This document shows positions 1 through 11,537 of a stretch of DNA of 64,000 nt, one piece after another (position 1 is the stretch's first letter; each line of letters begins with the position of its first letter). Position numbers and translations under genes: made by a program. The notes beneath the pieces were generated by a model. That model made no database searches, was not told the DNA's origin, and saw nothing but the letters and a program-made list of their open reading frames with translations. Source of the stretch: Adiantum capillus-veneris (lineage: Eukaryota > Streptophyta > Polypodiopsida > Polypodiales > Pteridaceae); contig CM043945.1 of the NCBI GenBank assembly GCA_014529385.2, positions 151,065,241 through 151,129,240 on the forward strand, given 5' to 3'.

Positions 1-783
1 TATTTATACTTCTTGAGAAGTTGTGTTAACAGTTCTTCTTCTTCAGGCTCTAAATCAGTTGCTATATAGACCGGCTAAGGCTTTTTGCCTGGTGCAACGA
101 GGTCTATTCGTTTTGCATTTTCCGGCCTATCGTAAGATTCCTGGTTTATTCTTTCCCTGACTGGTGGTGTCATTATGATTTTTCTTTCTTGGATGGTGAA
201 TTTTTGATAGTGGGATGGTACATTCATGATTCCATTTTCTGACTCCTCCTTACCATCACTTTCTTCCTTAGTAGTCCATATCTCTCGTAACGACCGTTTT
301 AGTTCTTGGTATTTCTTTTTACGCTCCATTTTGGTCCACTCTGGGTCTTTCGTTTTTTCTGTTTTGATTGTTGAGATTTTTTTGATTTTGTTTTTGTTTT
401 AGTCTTCCGTACTTGTTTTATTTCCTCTTGCGTTCCTTCCCCTAGAACTTTTGAGAATCTTCCCGATATTTGGTCTTTTACACAATCCTCTGCTTTGACA
501 AGCATTAGATAGTGAGTTTTATCTTTTATCCTGAGCATCAGGTTCTCTCTTTTTTTTTTTTTTTTGCTCGTTTTTTCCTATAGCGTTCCTGGCGTCTAGG
601 GTGCTGATTGGCAAAACCATAAAACTTGATATTTGTTGTTTTCTCCCCACGCTCGCTTGAGCTGTTTGAACACTCGTTATCTGCATCGTTATTTTCCTCC
701 AGATGCTCAGAGGTGTTATAAAACTCTTCTTGTTCTGGTGGTTCTACATTCTTATCTTTTGCTGGTATAAGGCTTACCATGTA
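1..783 (-). other. Charged linker between G1 protease and reverse transcriptase
   Basis: Short overlapping minus-strand frames (780-538, 538-299, 329-75) are rich in Lys, Glu and Asn. In gypsy elements this position holds the poorly conserved linker ahead of the reverse transcriptase. No RT motif appears before the window edge. No single frame is open throughout, so it is probably decayed. Confidence 0.35.
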
Positions 784-1373
784 CTAGGGTAGCACATCAC
801 AGCCGTCCTTATCGCAAAATTTTGTAATGGGGTTCACATCTTTGTAACTATGGTCTTTTAGGTGTATTTTGGTTGTAGTCTCGCCATGTCTGAGGTATAT
901 GTGGTCGTAACCCCAATCCTGGACCATCTTTAATTGTCTCATGAATGGTCTTCCCAAGATGATCTCGTAATTGTTCTTTTTGTCGAAATCGACTATTGCA
1001 AATGTATCGATTCTGCACGAGGTGACAATTACTTTTTCTAGAAGTCCTAGAGGCTTTTCCATGAACCCATCTGCCAGTTGCAATTTCATTATGGTAGCTC
1101 TCAAAGCCGGTTTCCCCATTTTTTCCAGATTTCCTTGGTGGTGATAGCGACTCCTGCTCCACTGTCAAGAATAGCTTTGGAAACTACTCCTTGGAATTCT
1201 ACTAGTAGTGTGGTATTTCCATCTTCTCCCTCGCAATATTCTCCAACCTTGTTTAAAGGTACTGGCCTAGTGTTTAGTTGAGGATTGTCCAATTCTCTGA
1301 TCCCTTCTTGAAGCTTCGAGGTGGGGTCTTTTACTCCAAATTTTTCTAAGAATTTTCCTACGGTGGTCCACAT
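784..1373 (-). pseudogene. G1 aspartic protease, frameshifted
   Basis: Retropepsin-type protease that would cleave the polyprotein. Frame 1373-1101 contains the active-site motif DSGAG followed by VAITT, and frame 1119-784 contains the C-terminal ILGRPF motif followed by VQDW. The two are in different frames. The switch falls in an A/G-rich run near 1110-1125, a likely one-base indel. The D-S-G active site is intact here, unlike the D-G-G seen in the two Tat-type elements of this window. The zinc knuckle lies about 1.2 kb upstream. Confidence 0.7.
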
Positions 1374-2599
1374 GTTTTGGCTGTAGCCTTAGGACTTTGG
1401 CTAATGTGATTGTGCATGCCACAGGGGTGGACAACAACTCAATCAATCCTTGTGAATCTATCACTCTGTTAGAAGAAAGTATTTGAGATGGGATTGCTCT
1501 CACCTCAGGCTTGGCTTCATACTCCCCTAGGTAAGAGGGTAGAGTTTTTAGCGAGTCTGTTGGCTATGCCCTAAACTAATTGATCCCTGGTCTCCCCCTT
1601 GTGAATGCATATCAAAGTTCAATTGTGATCTTGCCTCAAATTCTTCAATGGGAGGTAAGATCTCATTTTTCTCTTTTTTCGTGCTATTCATTTGGTAGCT
1701 CACCCTGTTAGCTTCGTTGGCATCGCGGATTTTCTTCCACAGGTCATCTAGACCGTTACAATCCTTACCCATTTCTACCAATGTTTTAGGCTGAAAACCA
1801 TCAATTGTCTCATCTGCTGTATTTGGAACTATAATAGGTTCTCTCCGAGACTTAGAGGCAGTCGTGAGTCCCTCCTTTGTGTCTACTTGTTTCTCTAAAG
1901 TTGGTTTGATAGGGGTTGGAGCTGGTACTTCGTGCCAACTTGGAAGTTACCAAGTGGGTTTTCTATCAATGATTGGGCTGTTTCAAAATCTTTCAACACA
2001 TTTCCAACCTCTGTTTTTCTATTTCGGCATATGGATAAGTCATCCATCTTTGCTCTTGGGTTTGGTTGTTTTTGAGTCTGGCTTCGTATACTTCTAAGAG
2101 TGTGTCTAACTGCTCATTTACCTTTTCTGCCAACACTGATCCTCCTGATCTTGCACTTTTTGGTTCTGCTATTTCCTTGGGTGCTATGGTTGCCGCAGTG
2201 TGTGAGCTTAGATTAGTTAGATCCTCTAACCGCTCTAATCTATCCTTTGTGTGTTTTAACTCCTCGGATAGAGCCGTTTGCTCTCGTTCTCTCCTGGCTT
2301 TCATACGCGCCTTTATAGCTTTCCAAGTGCTTCTCTGATTTTTCATTTCTGAACTTGGGGCATCGGTTTTTGGCTCTTCAACTATGGATTCATTCGTCAT
2401 TCTTTGAGCTTAGGCTCGTGTCACTGCCTGGATAGGTATTACTGTCTCGTATTATGACCCTCCATTGGAAGGCACTGCTTCCAGCATGTTCAAGGTAGTT
2501 TTTGCTCATTTTCTCGGGTTCTTAGGGCAATCAGGAATCAAAATGAGTAATTCCACACTCGGTGCAATATGTGTTGACTCTAATGATTTCATCATGAGG

Positions 2600-5146
2600 A
2601 CAGTCTCTTAGCCAATGGTCTCCACCACACTTGTAGCAAGGGCCCTTAGGCTGTTGAGGTGCTCCTTGAGCTCCTCTTTGTTGGTATGCATGTCTCTACC
2701 CGCCCATGTCTCCATTGGCTATGAACAAAAATGTTCGTTCATCCAAGCTATATCTTCCTTCTCCCGCTGCCTGTGTAGCTGTTGGAGGTCTTGCAGTTCC
2801 CATCATGCTCCAAGGTTTTGGCGTTGGGGGTTCTTCCGGTGGATAATAGGGAGGATTTGCAGCATATCCATTGGGATCTTCATAATATGCATGCATAGGT
2901 ACCAAAGCCTTCTCCTCTGGAGTGGTTACTGTTGGTGTGTATCTTATGCCGACTGGTCGTAATCCTGGTAGGGGTGGTTGCTGCCCCAGCACTGGTTGTG
3001 GTCTTTCTACACCTACAGGTCCTGGTAGGCTGCCTACTTGATACCTAGGCATCGGTGGAAGTTGAGGAGATGCTACCTGAGCCTCGGGAGCATAAGGTCG
3101 TTCTCTCACATATCCCTTGTTATAATAACATTTCTCCGTCACATGGTTTGTCCATTTTTGTTCAATAGCACACCACTTTGGCTGTTTAGCCTGAGGTTTG
3201 GCATACAGGTTAATCTTTTTTAGCACTTCTTCTACAAGCTTCTCCTGGCTTACAGCTACTTCTCCTTTGGGTGTTGTCTTAGCGGACTTGCTTCCACTTT
3301 GTTGTGGGGATGAATCGTCGTCAAGATCCTTGAATTCACCCTCTTTGTAGACCGCACAATTGTCTACAAGGTAAAGAGCTTCCTTAGTTAACTCATTTAA
3401 CGTCGTGCTCCTCTTCATATGTAAGTCCTTCTGGAGATTTGCATTCCTCAATCCTTGAATAAATATAAGCATAAGTCTGGACTGAGTTGGCAGTTCTTCC
3501 ACAGGACAGAACTTGACATATCTTTTTAGTCGTAGGGCTGCCTTTCGCACAGATTCCCCTTCTTTCTGTTTGAATTTATGGATTTGTGAGACTGTATTAT
3601 GAGCTATTCCCCTTTGTGAGAATTCCTCAATAAACTCGTCAAACACCTCCTCCATAGACTCAAAGTATCTACGCTCCACAGAGTCAAACCAACTAGCAGC
3701 ATCCTCCTCTAGGGTCAGTCCAAACCTTGCAAATTGGGTAGGGAAGTCTAACACCTCTTCAACTCTAATTACATGCACAAAGGCTACTACATGATCCCTA
3801 GGATCTCTGTTTCCTGTGAATTTCTTGTTTACCCATTTTTGCACCTGAGAGGTCTAATTCTACAATGGTCTACAAATCTCATCATTGGTTCTCCTCGTCC
3901 CAATCGATATACCTCCTCTGGCCTTCGGTAGTGGGTGGGTTCCTCTCCCAGAGGTGCCCCTAAAACATAATTTCTGATGGTTTTTGCAAGACATGGTTCA
4001 TCTCTTCGAACTCGTTCTATGGGTTGTCTTCCAGGCTCTGTTGACCCTTTAGTTTTTGGCTTACTCTTTCCTTGATACCGTGAATAGAGTGGTGGTTCTT
4101 GTAAATCCCTTAGCCCTCATGCGGCTGGATAACCATCTTGGTTTCGATCTTGTTCTAATGCTGCACTTTGTCGAAGCCATGCCTGCAATGATGGTTGGGT
4201 TGCTGGTTGGTTTTGGTAGTTGAATGTCTGTTGTCGGTTAGAATGTGAGGTCGCATCGTACTCTTCTGAAAATGGATTTTTCGACTTGCTAGGGGTATAG
4301 GTAACCATTGGCACTTCTTCGGGGGCATATGTTGATGTCTCTGGAACCGTTGCCTTTTCTACCTCCTCTAGGAGAATACGTTTGTATTCTCGCCCGTACC
4401 TATCAACAGAAATGATATCCTTCCCCATAGAAATTTCATAAGAGAATAAGTAAAGAACCTTGTCTTTGCTTAATTTGTTTGGGTAGGGTTCTTTGCATCG
4501 AAAATAAGAGACTACTCCCTCGCTCTCATGCTTGTAAATTCCCACATTCTCATTATAGGTAGACCCTGGTTGTTTTCTTATCATACATAAAAAGAGATCG
4601 AGGTCGATCAATGTTTGGAGGCGGTTCTTGAGTTTCTGAAACCATTTTTCCTTTTGCCACGTTATCTCCATATCTGTTGTAATCCTCACGGTTACTAACT
4701 ATCAGATAGTGGTTCCCCTTTTCGTCTCGGAATCTATCTCCATCATCATAGACTCAAATTATCTCCAGTCTCTGAGTAGGTCTTTCCTCAATACAAATAC
4801 ACTTGCGTCCTCGATAGTCAGAATAAACTAGGGCTCCCCTAGAGTTTGTTCCTTCTAGTAAGAAGATTATAGTGAACTTGGAATCGTTCAGAGGATTTTG
4901 GGAGGTGATTCCTCCTAGCATTGGTCCCTCATTGGAGAAACCTCCTGGCTGTTGACTACCCATCATGAAGAAGGACTTATCTGATGAAGTGTCAGTATCA
5001 CTACCCTCCTCAATAATCGGTGCTAATGGATCTAGCCTTACCTGAGTTACACTCTCCTCGGTGGACAGTAAACTACCCTGATCACCTGCCACCTTTTGAC
5101 CTCTAAGAATGTGCCTTCTTGATCTTAAATTCATCAAACTTAGCAA
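2600..5146 (-). pseudogene. G1 gag polyprotein with zinc knuckle, disrupted
   Basis: This encodes the structural capsid-nucleocapsid protein of the element. The clearest part is 3844-2696, about 380 residues. It carries the gag fold signature (RDPRDHV near the start, a Trp-Phe-Asp stretch, an FIQGL motif) and then a Pro-rich region. After an in-frame TAG at 2698-2696 the same frame continues into a knuckle of the form C-x2-C-x3-H-x4-C (2638-2600). Upstream pieces at 5146-4754 and 4689-4117 are probably N-terminal gag, separated by a frame change and a TGA at 4119-4117, with another frame change near 3850. It sits between the leader and the protease. Several breaks mean it cannot make a full gag. 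Confidence 0.7.
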
Positions 5147-6932
5147 TGCAATTTATCACAAATCCAACCACTCACCTGGTAAAGGATCAGTTTCCGCACA
5201 ACTTCTTGCTTTGCCGCTGAATATACCTGTACACAAGCGTTTAATTTTGGCAATCGAATCAAAGCATTTAACCGCTAGAGGTGGTCTTAGTAATGATTGG
5301 TATAACTGGAGGGTTAACCTCAACCACTACTATATTTTATACACTTCGGATGTTCTTGATTAGGTCTGCTAATCTGGAACTGTACTTCCCTCGAATGTTG
5401 GTCAATTTAAAGGGAAAGTCTTAATTCCGTCTTTGCTCCATCAAAAGGTCAAACAAGGTCCAATTTCACTTCTGAAAGAAGTTCTGGAAATCTTAAGTCA
5501 ATTGGAACATCACTCTATGTCCTCAGTCATCTTTTCTCTTCACTAAGCCCCTATAGACATCCTACGCGTAGGATGTCTACCTGCTCAGTTTTGCCTGGAT
5601 TTTGCACTATAGATTCCCCTTGATGTGCTGAGTCCATAGCTGTTTTTACTTTTTGATTTGGACTCCTATAAGCTGGTCAATTGATCAGAAATGTGTTCCA
5701 GCATCCTGGTGTTGGTCTGACCAGTCAAATCCACTCCAATTTGGACCAAAATTGACTAGGAGGCTTGCCTCAAGCTATACAACACCCTGCTATTCCTACA
5801 GTCAGTTTTTCACTTCACTATCATGCAGTAGACATCCTACGCGTAGCATGTCTAACTGCTCAATATGGATTCAAATTCAAAGCACAGACTCCTCTTAAGG
5901 TGCTGATCACTTTGGTATGCTCAAAGTTGGATTGGAGTGCTAAATCACACAGAACACATCCTACGCATAGCATGTCTATATGATTTGTTTGACCCCAAAC
6001 TTGAGCCATAGCTTCCCCTTGATGTCAGCAACCCAGTGCTATGCTTAGATTTTAGTTTGGATTTCAAAAGACCCCAATTTTAGCTATCCTAGCCCTTTTT
6101 AGTCAAAGATGCTAAAGTCTGCTTAAAATCCAATTTTCTCACCCAATTGAGATGAAACCTTCCTCAGGCACTCAATAATTCATGCAGATCATGCTCATGT
6201 AGCCATCCTATGGTTTTGGTCTTAAAATAATGCCTTTGGCACAATTTGGGTAGGATGTCTGGAAATTTCCTTTCTATTTGGCCTTATCCTGTCAAGATAT
6301 GGTCAAACTTCCACTTTCCAGGTGAAAATAGGATAAATCCGTCAACTCAGATTTTCAAAATTTCCACCATAACTCCCTGTAGACATCCTACGCGTAGGAT
6401 GTCTCCTGGCTTAAAATTTAATTATTTTCTGACAGAAGTACTCCTTATGCTCTGCAGCTCTCTCAGAAACACTCACATAAACTTTTGAACTTCACTTTAG
6501 CTTCTAAACACTCTTTTCCGTCTTTTACAACCTTGTGATGAACCTAACATCAAGTATAACATGCATGAAGTGCCCCGGATTAGAAATCATGATGTCCTAC
6601 TTACCCTACTCCTACTCATCATGTGAGATGGCGATATTGGTGTCTTGGTTGCTTCCTGGTCTCTCCGGACTCTCAAGCTCTCCTTCCACCACCTCTACCA
6701 CTCCAACTCCTACTCTCTACACCACAACTTAACTAATACCTGAAAACTATCTAAGTCTACTTGAGTCTACCTAAGTTGAAGGATCTAGGCCAGACACTCG
6801 CTCCCTAAACTCCTCCTAAGACCTAGAGAGTCCTCCATCCTCTGATCCTATCTTAATGTAAAATGAGACTCTGGAAAGCCAGAGAATCCCTATCCTCAAG
6901 GACTAGTCTCGGTCACCTACCTAGGGTTTTCG
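5147..6932 (-). other. Untranslated leader of G1
   Basis: This 1.8 kb stretch between the primer site and the first gag reading frame has no convincing coding frame. It carries four copies of a 24-bp palindrome, each followed by partly similar sequence (an ACTGCTCA-like stretch, then a CCCCTTGATGT-like stretch), so part of it seems to have grown by duplication of 130-430 bp units. Confidence 0.5.
5555..6404. repeat. Four copies of a 24-bp palindrome
   Basis: The core CATCCTACGCGTAGGATG, flanked by AGA and TCT, is a perfect inverted repeat at 5555-5578 and 6381-6404. It is slightly degraded at 5830-5853 (one change) and 5955-5977 (several changes). Half-copies occur at 6250-6260 and at 7301-7313 in the LTR. 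The length and repetition make chance unlikely. The function is unknown; a protein binding site, an RNA hairpin in the leader, or a relic of tandem duplication are all possible. Confidence 0.8.
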
Positions 6933-6950
6933 TCCCTGACAGCGGCACCA
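6933..6950 (-). promoter_or_regulatory. Primer binding site of G1
   Basis: The minus strand reads TGGTGCCGCTGTCAGGGA one base after the LTR end. The TGGTGCCGnTG start is a common primer site form in plant gypsy elements. The tRNA was not identified. Confidence 0.6.
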
Positions 6951-6951
6951 A

Positions 6952-7845
6952 TGTTGGCGGATACGCCGCGACGGACGTCAGCACAGCGAGAACTCACCTA
7001 ACAAGATTTGTCAGCTAAGGACGAAGCTCAACCCGCAAGCGTGTGGAAGCAAGCATAGGGTGTCAACCTACACTCGACCGACTCTCGACTACTTCCTACA
7101 GAGGTCTCTACCCAATGTCTAAGCTACAACCTTCAAGAGTGTATAAGAGGAGATTTCCTACAACGCTTTCAAGAGCCAAATACCCATCAAACCTTCTCGA
7201 AACACCACAGAACTTGAAGGAGACCCTATTAACACCAATAGGTCGCTCTCCCTAAGGTCCATGAACCAAAATCCCAACCCTAAACACCTGGTGCAAAATC
7301 ACGTAGGATGTCTGGTCAAAATTCGCAGGTCGTCATTTCCAAAAACTAAAGTGCCTAATGTGTAGCTCTACTCAATGCGAACGCGTGGATATGCTAAAAT
7401 GAAAAAATAGACAACGTATGCTCACCGAATCACCAGATGTTGCTCGTGGGTCAAGTTCGCGAAGCCAGGGCGTACACCCGCAATGTAGATATTGGTGCGT
7501 AGCTCTCCTCGGGGGCAACACGCTGCACTTCTTAGCACTCGATTTCGACCACCGATGCGCGCGTAGCGTCAAGATAAAACTCTCACTCTCCCTCATACAC
7601 AGAGTACGCTCACTCACACCAATAGAACTTTTAAAAATGACAAAAGGTCTTCTCATTAAGGTCAAAAGTGGTATAAATACCTTACAATCTCAAACCCTGA
7701 TGTTCCAATTTAACCATCTACTCAATCTAAATGTCAAAAATGGGATACAATCTGGAAGCTTCTGCAAGCCCCACTATTTACAAAGGTAAAATGACGATTT
7801 TTCTCAATTAAAGAATAATTACAAAAAATAATATCCTGCCGAGCA
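6952..7845 (-). repeat. 5' LTR of gypsy element G1
   Basis: On the minus strand this block begins TGCTCGGCA and ends CCGCCAACA, so it has the TG...CA ends of an LTR, and a primer site follows after one base. A TATA-like TATTTATA lies at 7679-7672 on the minus strand. Length is about 894 bp. The inner end is well supported by the primer site. The outer end is inferred from the TG and from where copia homology resumes. It also holds a half-copy (7301-7313) of the palindrome found in the leader. Confidence 0.6.
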
Positions 7846-9611
7846 ATCATTCTCCATTGGGTATGTCCAACTGCTAACAAAGAGGTTCCTCAACATCATG
7901 TAAGCTAGACACAGCCAAAGCATAACAATCTGATGCATAAGATACATGGCAAGAACCTGAACGAGTATGACTAGACAAGGGTGCATCCAATTTATTGTCA
8001 CGCAAAATATGCACCAGCCATTTAGGCATACCTCTAGCCTGATCATTCTCAATCCTTTCGTCATCAAGTACATCATGAACATATACATTAGTAATAGACT
8101 GATCTCTGTAACATTTTCAGAAACCCCCATAGGCTGTACATTTTCTCATTGGAATCTACATTCGAGCTTCCACCACTGAAAAGAGGCAACAAAGTGCCAT
8201 AAATGTCCTATGAGCTTACATTACTCTCTTTAGTACATGACAATAAGGCTAAACAGAATCTTCCACAAACACAACATCGCGTGAGACCAAGATACACTTT
8301 GTTTGTGGATGATACAACCTGTAACCTTTGCTTTCAGCACTATAATCGACAAAAATACAGCCTTATCATCAATTTCCTACGTTGCGTTTGTGGCACCAAA
8401 GCATATGCCAAATAGCCAAAAACCCGCATGTGCTCAATAGAAGGCTTTCTATCATGCCATGCTTCATATGGAGTCATAGACTGCAAAGCTTTTGTAGGAC
8501 ACCTGTTTAGTACATAAGTGGCACACATGATGGCCTCAAGCCAAAACAAATGCGACAAAGCTTGAATTTTGACCATACATCGTGCCATTTCCAAAGGTCA
8601 CATGTTTTTCTTCTCAGTAATAGCATTTTGAAGGAACTATACATTTGTGTTTTATCCCATGACTAGCCAAAGATGCATTAATTCATGAGACATATACCCT
8701 CGATCAACGGAACAGAGGGTGTCCATAGTACATTTCGAGACATTTTTAGCCATAGCTAGAAATTGTTTAGAGCACATAAATACTTTGGCCTTCACTTTAA
8801 GAGAATATACCCATGCATGCCTGGAGTAATGAGATTCTTCTTGATCCCAGGTACATATAATGCATCAACAAGTGTGAAATAATTGCCATTTGTAGCAGTA
8901 AGAATAATCTTTCCAACTCCCTTGATTGGATAAGAGGCATTGTAGGCACAAGTGACTGAATTCCCATGAGGGACATCCTTGAGAGAGGTAAAAAAGTCAC
9001 GATGAGAGGTATTCTGCTTTGTAGCAACACTATCAAAGTACCACACTTGAGCATCTGCAAAAACTGATAAACATGCATCATGGACATTAGGATCATAAGT
9101 GCACTGCACTTAAAGCCCATTCTACATCAACATCAGCATCACACTCCTTTCACAGAAGAATCAACAATAGTTACATTTGTAGTGGAACCAGCATTTGCAG
9201 TGGAACTAGCCTCTTTGGCCTTTTACTTAGGAGACTGCTTGATCAAGTGATCATTAGCTTTACAATAATGGCAATGCATCTTCTTTTTACCCTTATCACT
9301 AGAATTCCCAAACGAATTGCTGCTAGTAGAAGCATTAAGAATAGGTGATTTACCACTCGTAGAAGAACCATGAGAAGTGGCTACATTGCTGCCACTCGTA
9401 GAATTGCTGCTAGTAGAAGCATTAAGAATAGGTGATTTACCACTCGTAGAAGAACCATGAGAAGTGGCTACATTGCTGCTACGACCTTTTATTTGAGTAG
9501 CAATAAAGGCCTATTCAATTGCACGTTGTCTAGTCCTATTTTTTTTGGAAAGTGACTCTTGCAACAGCAAGAGCAATGTGCAACATCAATGTGCATAATG
9601 CATCAAACTCG
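7846..9611 (-). pseudogene. Ty1/copia fragment: gag end, protease, integrase
   Basis: Minus-strand copia remnant. From 5' to 3' it shows a gag tail, a knuckle of C-x2-C-x4-H type near 9290-9240 whose last Cys reads as Ser, and a protease region at 9109-8792 in which the expected FDSGA reads FDSVA, followed by the typical YPIKGVGKI and LYVPGIKKNL motifs. The end of the integrase follows at 8594-8340 (VLNRCPT, YEAWH, FGYLAY), then the linker toward RT at about 8200-7850. Between protease and integrase much is missing and frames change, so this is dead. The right edge stops abruptly at 9611, where the duplicated block begins. The left edge meets the G1 LTR. Confidence 0.75.
9315..9488. repeat. 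87-bp tandem duplication in copia gag remnant
   Basis: Two nearly identical units, 9315-9401 and 9402-9488, each beginning AATTGCTGCTAGTAG. The period of 87 bp is 29 codons, so the frame is kept. It encodes a Ser/Gly-rich stretch after the zinc knuckle. Confidence 0.85.
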
Positions 9612-9791
9612 GTGCTAATCTTGATTTTCAACCGGCTCGTGAAGGCTAAGGGTGCCTTCCCATAGATGCCCTTTGGACTCCTTTTGCCAAGATGGTCTTC
9701 CAAATAAGAATCCACTCCAGTTTGCAAGCATCAATCCCATACGCTCCAAAAAAATTGGCTGCCAATTGTAGACAAGGACAGTCTATTAGCT

Positions 9792-9813
9792 GCTCTCTCT
9801 CTCTCTCTCTCTC
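9792..9813. repeat. (CT)n microsatellite, short allele
   Basis: About 11 CT units. The matching site in copy B (29126-29280) has about 77. Confidence 0.95.
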
Positions 9814-10067
9814 AATTTAAAAAATATGCTAGCATACATTCATTCAAAACTGAAATAAACTTTGAATGGATGGCGCACACACCATGTTACTAGCTGGCAA
9901 GCACAAGTAGATACAATTCCAAACAAAAGTCTATTGACTACAAAATACTACTAGCTAATAATTTGCATGAAACCAAATAACAAGCTCATGTAGACCCTAG
10001 AAGAGACACCCAACATGATTTTCTTGCATAGCCTCATTAGATTGAGATTAGGCATCAAAATGTCTAC

Positions 10068-10087
10068 CCTCTCTCTCTCTCTCTCTC
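10068..10087. repeat. (CT)n microsatellite, short allele
   Basis: About 10 CT units. The matching site in copy B (about 29465-29675) has about 105. Confidence 0.95.
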
Positions 10088-11311
10088 AGCACAAATGGTG
10101 TCTCTTATTGAGTGTTGATGTACAATGATCTTTATCTTGGTGCAATTAACATCGTACATACAATGGGCATTGGGGTTTGCAACTTGTATTGCACAGATCG
10201 CTGGGGGGGATGTCCTTTAGAAACTCCAAAGCTTGATATACTTTAGGATAACCTTCTAGATGGTGTTGTGCCAGCGAACATAGCCATCCTCAAGGACACG
10301 GAAGCGACTCTTTTCCCCGGAGTAGCAATTCAAGCGGGCCTCCAAAAACAATTTGTTAGGTTGGTGGTGACTTTAGACGCTCTCTAAGACGAGGAAAACC
10401 TTTCCTAAACACTTCTTTGCCCATTGGAATACACTGTACTTGGCGCAGTTTGCGCAATGCACATCAATTGGGACGTGGACCTATTCAGTGAATCATCGAC
10501 GTGAGAGGGTTAAGGGCATAAAACCCATTTGCATAAGATTCAGTGGATAGCGTCTCGGTTGAAGAATGCCAAAAGGCCAACATCCACTTCCAAGAAATTG
10601 GGAATCCTTACAAAGTGGTTGTAGACCCCTTTGAGTGACTCCACTTGAAAAAATTGTGACATGGCCCTAATCAATATCGTGTCGGCGCAGGAGGGCTAAT
10701 GGCAGAATTATTTTTGTCTATGGAGCTTGAAAAACAAAAACGTAGCTTCACATATCAGTTTTGTGACATGGCTCTAATCTGTTCCGCGTCGTCCTGGGAT
10801 AGGGTAAAGCAAAGCCATGTATTGTTGAGGAACTCTGGAGCCACTCGTTGCACTAATTTTGTGACCTTGTTGAAGGCTTGTGGCAAGACTAACAATATGA
10901 GTAGAGGCTCTAGAGAAAGACTAAGAGTTGTTGCACATGCTGGGTAGAAGAATTGTTTAAACTTCGAATGCATTTATCGTTGCATATGTCTTGCATGACC
11001 AGGGGTTAATTGCTTTGAAATGTTTTAAGAGAATGGATCATGAGGGTCCTTAATGTTTTGAGAGAATGAGCACCTTTGCTTGGATTTTTCCCTTGATGGT
11101 CTTGTGCCAATGTGGGATGGTTTAGGGCCATGCCCTAGATGAGAGTTATTAGGGAGAGTGAAGAATTATCAAGGTTTTAATGTTTGCTTTTCTTTGAACT
11201 CGAATTTTTTAAGGTGGAATAACCCGCAATGCAAAGGCTCTCCGTTCTGTTATTAAGAGAATTGCACAACTATCCCTTTTGTCCTGCTCATGCCACAATC
11301 TCGGGGCACTG

Positions 11312-11349
11312 CCCTAAACTATCCCACATTGGTGTGGGATTATTTAGGG
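11312..11349. repeat. 38-bp imperfect palindrome (hairpin)
   Basis: CCCTAAACTATCCCACA, a short loop, then TGTGGGATTATTTAGGG form a near-perfect inverted repeat. The same structure is kept in copy B at 30874-30911. An inverted half-copy lies upstream at 11109-11136. The left arm contains ATCCCACATTG, which resembles the plant snRNA upstream sequence element RTCCCACATCG with one mismatch. Confidence 0.75.
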
Positions 11350-11507
11350 TGGTGTCTTGAGATAAAAGCATGAGCACGACAAAGGATATATCAAGAGTTG
11401 ATCAATCCTTCCATCATAATATTTCTAAGCACTTATTGATCCTATCATCCTCAAATTATCACCCGTTTATCCAACCTCCAATAGCAACCATTCGGGGGCA
11501 CTGACCT

Positions 11508-11537
11508 AAACTATTCCACGTCGGCATGGTATAGTTT
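11508..11537. repeat. Second, related 30-bp palindrome
   Basis: AAACTATTCCACG, a TCGG loop, then CATGGTATAGTTT match over 11 of 13 arm positions. It is preceded by a GGGGGCACTG-type lead also seen before the first palindrome, so the two are diverged copies about 190 bp apart. It is kept in copy B at 31070-31099. Confidence 0.65.

Larger units (their letters stand above)
1..7845 (-). mobile_element. Ty3/gypsy element G1, 5' portion, cut by window start
   Basis: Read on the minus strand, the order is 5' LTR (7845-6952), primer binding site (6950-6933), a 1.8 kb leader, gag (about 5146-2600), aspartic protease (1373-784) and a charged linker running to the window edge. This is the 5' half of a Ty3/gypsy retrotransposon; reverse transcriptase, RNase H, integrase and the 3' LTR should lie to the left of base 1. 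The coding part is interrupted by stops and frameshifts, so the copy looks dead. The outer LTR edge abuts copia-derived sequence at 7846, so G1 probably inserted into an older copia copy. The 3' LTR is not visible, so LTR divergence and target duplication cannot be judged. Confidence 0.8.
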
